Assembly: GCA_005883085.1 (NCBI GenBank)
Contig: VBAY01000120.1
Span: forward strand, 1-8,312
Direction of reading: 5' to 3'
Length of the DNA: 8,312 bases
Source of the DNA: Candidatus Bathyarchaeota archaeon
GTDB lineage: Archaea > Thermoproteota > Bathyarchaeia > 40CM-2-53-6
Part shown: positions 6,169 through 8,312 of the stretch, one piece after another
How positions within the stretch are numbered: position 1 is the first letter of the stretch
How the letters are laid out: each line of letters begins with the position of its first letter
The notes under the pieces: model-generated
Databases searched by the model: none
What the model saw: the letters and a program-made list of their open reading frames with translations, nothing else
What the model was told of the DNA's origin: nothing
Made by a program: the position numbers and the translations under genes

Positions 6169-6178
6169 GAATATATCC
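6169..6178 (+). promoter_or_regulatory. TATA-like element for the secreted propeller gene
   Basis: GAATATATCC is centred about 37 bp before the TTG at 6210, predicting initiation near 6199 and a leader of about 10 nt. The spacing supports TTG 6210 as the start rather than the internal ATG at 6294. Confidence 0.45.
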
Positions 6179-6209
6179 GCTCATAACTCCTGTCCCCCGC
6201 GAATAATCC

Positions 6210-7697
6210 TTGAACAACAATCTCTTCCCTCAGAACAAAACAGACATCCTAACGCACATTCTACGATTGTCGACCATTCTGCTAGTAATAGGAATGAGCA
6301 CACTCTACTCCATCGGAGGCGCCAGGGCCGCAGGCTTTGCATTCACCAACTACGAGCTCGGAAACACTCCTGGAGTATCCTGCCCCAACACATTGGCAAA
6401 CTGTTACAATTTCGCCGCAGAACCAGCAATACGAGCCGACTCGGCCGGCAACTTCTACTCTTCCTCCGAGAACGGGCTGTCAGGGGGAACTGATGCCTGG
6501 AAATCCATCGACGCCGGGCTCCACTACATCTCGCTAGCATCACCTAACAGCGCCTCTGCAGCAGGAACACAGTTCTCGCCAGCAGGTGGAGACACGGACT
6601 TGGCTGTCGCGTCAGCCATGAACGGGAACGGCGTCTACAACGACTACGTAGTAAGACTCGCACTGACCAATGTCTACGTGAGCACTAGCACTGACGGCGG
6701 CAGCACATGGCTTCTCAATCCAACAGGCGCTTCTGTGCCGGGCGACGACAGGCCATGGATCGCTGCCGAGGGGGCTGGCAAAGTCTGCGTCTCGTATCAC
6801 AGCATTACTGCTACGAACGACATCTTCGTCACCTGCAGCACTGACGCGGGCATGACCTTCGCCCAGACAGGGAACGCGTTCGATGCGAACCATCTCTGGC
6901 TGGCGTCATTCCAGAACGAGATAGGGAATCTCGCAATCGACCCAGCCAACCACAACATCTACCAGTCCCTCAGCGGAATCGCAAGCGCAACAGAGACGAC
7001 ATGTCTCAACTGCGGCCTTCACGCGGTCTGGCTTGCAGTATCCACAGATGGTGGCTTGACATTCACTGACCATGCTGTGTACGTCAACTCGAACACGTCC
7101 GTCTCCTACGGACACCAGTTCGTCAACGTCAGCGTCGATCTTGCAGGAAACATTTACGTTGTATTCACAGACGACCACAATCTCTACTATAGTTTCTCCA
7201 CCGACCATGGGACGAGCTGGTCTGCTCCATCGCAGATCAACCAGAGCCCATCCGCTACCGCCATCATGCCTTGGAGTGTTGCTGGTGGAGCGGGCAAGCT
7301 TGACGTTGTCTGGTATGGAACCTCCTACTACGACGGCGTGAAAACCCCCGACAACTACCCCTCAAGCGCCGCATGGTACGTCTATTTCGCACAAAACCTC
7401 CAAGCAACAACCGCTGGAAGCTTGTTCTCCCAGCAAGCAGCGACCCCAGTGATCCATAACGGTGGAGTCTGCGAGTCAGGCGTGAGCTGCACTGGAAACC
7501 GGGATCTTTACGATGACTTCGGAGTCGCTGCAAGCCCGACAACAGGTCTAGCATCTATCGTCTACAGCGACGACCAGTACAGCAACACGCCCACGCATCC
7601 TGCCGGGCCTAACTGTACGCCAAGCCGGACCAACACAGGCTACTGCGACAGCACCAATATCGCAACACAGACATCTGGCACAGGAATATTTCCCTAG
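6210..7697 (+). CDS. Secreted sialidase-like Asp-box (BNR) beta-propeller protein
   Basis: Exported protein of 495 residues. A TTG start is used: a stop at 6204 closes the frame upstream, and the next ATG (6294) would remove most of the signal peptide. The hydrophobic core is about 18-36, with possible signal peptidase cleavage after A-R-A (residue 40). Asp boxes S-x-D-x-G-x-[TS]-[WF] occur around D162, D212, D280 and D332, with a degenerate one near D101. A second recurring unit, roughly 'A-x-D-x-x-G-N-x-Y', occurs about seven times, indicating a six- or seven-bladed propeller. There is no C-terminal anchor or added domain. Several Cys (e.g. 58, 65, 193, 209, 265, 268, 421, 427, 469, 479) could form disulphides outside the cell. 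The sialidase Arg triad is not evident, so glycosidase activity is unproven; a binding or structural role is as likely. Confidence 0.85.
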   Translation: MNNNLFPQNKTDILTHILRLSTILLVIGMSTLYSIGGARAAGFAFTNYELGNTPGVSCPNTLANCYNFAAEPAIRADSAGNFYSSSENGLSGGTDAWKSIDAGLHYISLASPNSASAAGTQFSPAGGDTDLAVASAMNGNGVYNDYVVRLALTNVYVSTSTDGGSTWLLNPTGASVPGDDRPWIAAEGAGKVCVSYHSITATNDIFVTCSTDAGMTFAQTGNAFDANHLWLASFQNEIGNLAIDPANHNIYQSLSGIASATETTCLNCGLHAVWLAVSTDGGLTFTDHAVYVNSNTSVSYGHQFVNVSVDLAGNIYVVFTDDHNLYYSFSTDHGTSWSAPSQINQSPSATAIMPWSVAGGAGKLDVVWYGTSYYDGVKTPDNYPSSAAWYVYFAQNLQATTAGSLFSQQAATPVIHNGGVCESGVSCTGNRDLYDDFGVAASPTTGLASIVYSDDQYSNTPTHPAGPNCTPSRTNTGYCDSTNIATQTSGTGIFP

Positions 7698-7718
7698 GAA
7701 AATCCCAATCGAGAGCTA

Positions 7719-7750
7719 GGAGGCATCAAGCCTCCCTGCCCCTTCTTTTT
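7719..7750 (+). terminator. Hairpin plus T-rich tract after the propeller gene
   Basis: GGAGGC (7719-7724) pairs perfectly with GCCTCC (7730-7735) across the 5-nt loop ATCAA. A pyrimidine tract with TTCTTTTT ending at 7750 follows. It lies 22 bp after the stop codon. In archaea the T-rich tract alone can terminate, so this is a good candidate for the 3' end of the propeller transcript, separating it from the convergent gene. Confidence 0.6.
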
Positions 7751-7795
7751 CCGTGCGACTCCAATTATCCAAAGCACGTTCAGATTCTAACTGCG

Positions 7796-8311
7796 CTAAA
7801 CGGCCTGTCTTGGGGATGGTTGAGGGTATAGAGGCTTCAGCTCATCATGAATGACTCCCCCTACAGTTAGTTGCTCGTCAGGCTTCTGAACGAATATCTT
7901 TGCGACGACTTGATCTTCGGTTTCTTCCAGCTCAACCCTCGTGTCAAGGAGTGCGAACACGGATTTGACGAATTCGGCATAGAAAGCTGAAGCGCGGGAC
8001 CCACAATCATGCCTGAGTACCGCAACATAGGCTTGCCCTTCATGGGTGTACTCGAATTCGAAATTGTGGTTGTAGTGCGAGGCTACCCGGTCCAACGATT
8101 TTATCACGTTTTCCAGGTTGAAATCCTTGAACCAGAAGGTGACGAGAGCGACTCCTTCATGTTCGCCGGATTTCCTACCCAGGGCCCTTGCCTGCTCCTC
8201 CGACATCAGACTGAAGAATGTCTTCAGGAGACCCTTGGAGATGGTGACTAGACCGAAATTTTCCGCGTAGGCATCGTATTCCACATGCTTTCTGAGCGCC
8301 TGGTTTGCGAT
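7796..8311 (-). CDS. RHH-linked protein of an unrecognised family (paralog B), 5' end outside window
   Basis: A GTG at 8284 is available as a start, but the frame stays open to the right edge and reads IANQALRKHVEYDAYAENFG. This aligns with DIASQALRHYVDWD...ERFG of the plus-strand paralog near 5193. The GTG is therefore internal, and the RHH domain lies mostly off the window. Shared blocks downstream, in order, are FGLV-[ST]-[VI], a helix with GRK-x-GE, VTF, V-x-LRH-x-x-G-x-R, and an E-T-x-DQV strand. The protein has about 25 extra C-terminal residues ending in a Pro-rich tail (LYPQPSPRQAV). It is probably a DNA-binding regulator whose second domain has unknown function. It converges on the propeller gene; the 98-bp gap holds that gene's terminator. 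Confidence 0.8.
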   Translation of the reverse strand: MANQALRKHVEYDAYAENFGLVTISKGLLKTFFSLMSEEQARALGRKSGEHEGVALVTFWFKDFNLENVIKSLDRVASHYNHNFEFEYTHEGQAYVAVLRHDCGSRASAFYAEFVKSVFALLDTRVELEETEDQVVAKIFVQKPDEQLTVGGVIHDELKPLYPQPSPRQAV

Positions 8312-8312
8312 A

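Noticed and set aside
6612..7208. Two minus-strand frames of about 93 and 100 codons inside the propeller gene
   Set aside because: They are antisense shadows in a strongly coding region. Their Val/Asp/Cys-rich translations mirror the repeats of the propeller gene.
6294..7697. ATG 6294 as start of the propeller gene
   Set aside because: It would delete most of the hydrophobic signal peptide core. TTG 6210 keeps a complete signal peptide and sits at a sensible distance from a TATA-like element.
8282..8284. GTG 8284 as the true start of paralog B
   Set aside because: The frame continues upstream to the window edge and encodes IANQALRKH, which aligns with the RHH helix of paralog A. The start must lie beyond the window.
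5112..8311. Mobile element or toxin-antitoxin pair suggested by the RHH proteins and inward orientation
   Set aside because: No transposase, integrase or terminal repeats were seen, and no small toxin-like gene is adjacent to either RHH gene. The RHH proteins are longer than typical antitoxins and carry a second domain.

Overview
The window looks like a piece of an archaeal chromosome, most likely from a TACK-type lineage related to Thaumarchaeota/Nitrososphaeria or Bathyarchaeia. This placement is inferred from three things. There is a DUF996-type membrane protein with a zinc ribbon, a family I know mainly from archaea. There are ribbon-helix-helix (RHH) proteins of an archaeal style. Several genes also have an A/T-rich TATA-like element about 30-40 bases before the start codon, leaving only a very short leader. 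No rRNA, tRNA, CRISPR array or insertion sequence was seen.

Left part (1-1050): the C-terminal part of a Rieske-type [2Fe-2S] ferredoxin runs off the left edge. It converges on a DUF996 membrane protein on the minus strand.

Central part (1051-4935): a compact minus-strand gene cluster reads, in transcription order, SDR oxidoreductase, 70-residue Cys-containing small protein, ABC ATPase, ABC-2 permease. Its spacing is 12 nt, then a 4-nt ATGA overlap, then 2 nt. A TetR-family repressor is divergently transcribed from the SDR. The 89-bp gap between them holds two opposed TATA-like elements interleaved with TGAC/GTCA inverted half-sites, the expected layout for a repressor controlling itself and an export/detoxification operon.

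Right part (4936-8312): two paralogous genes of a family I do not recognise point inward from either side of a divergent pair. That pair is a membrane-anchored type I copper protein (minus) and a secreted Asp-box beta-propeller of sialidase-like type (plus). Both paralogs consist of an N-terminal RHH DNA-binding segment joined to the same alpha/beta-looking domain. In the left copy the RHH segment is open in frame but has no ATG, GTG or TTG ahead of it, so the first canonical start (5190) cuts the DNA-binding domain in half. In the right copy the RHH segment runs off the window. This RHH-plus-unknown-domain family is the best candidate here for something undescribed.
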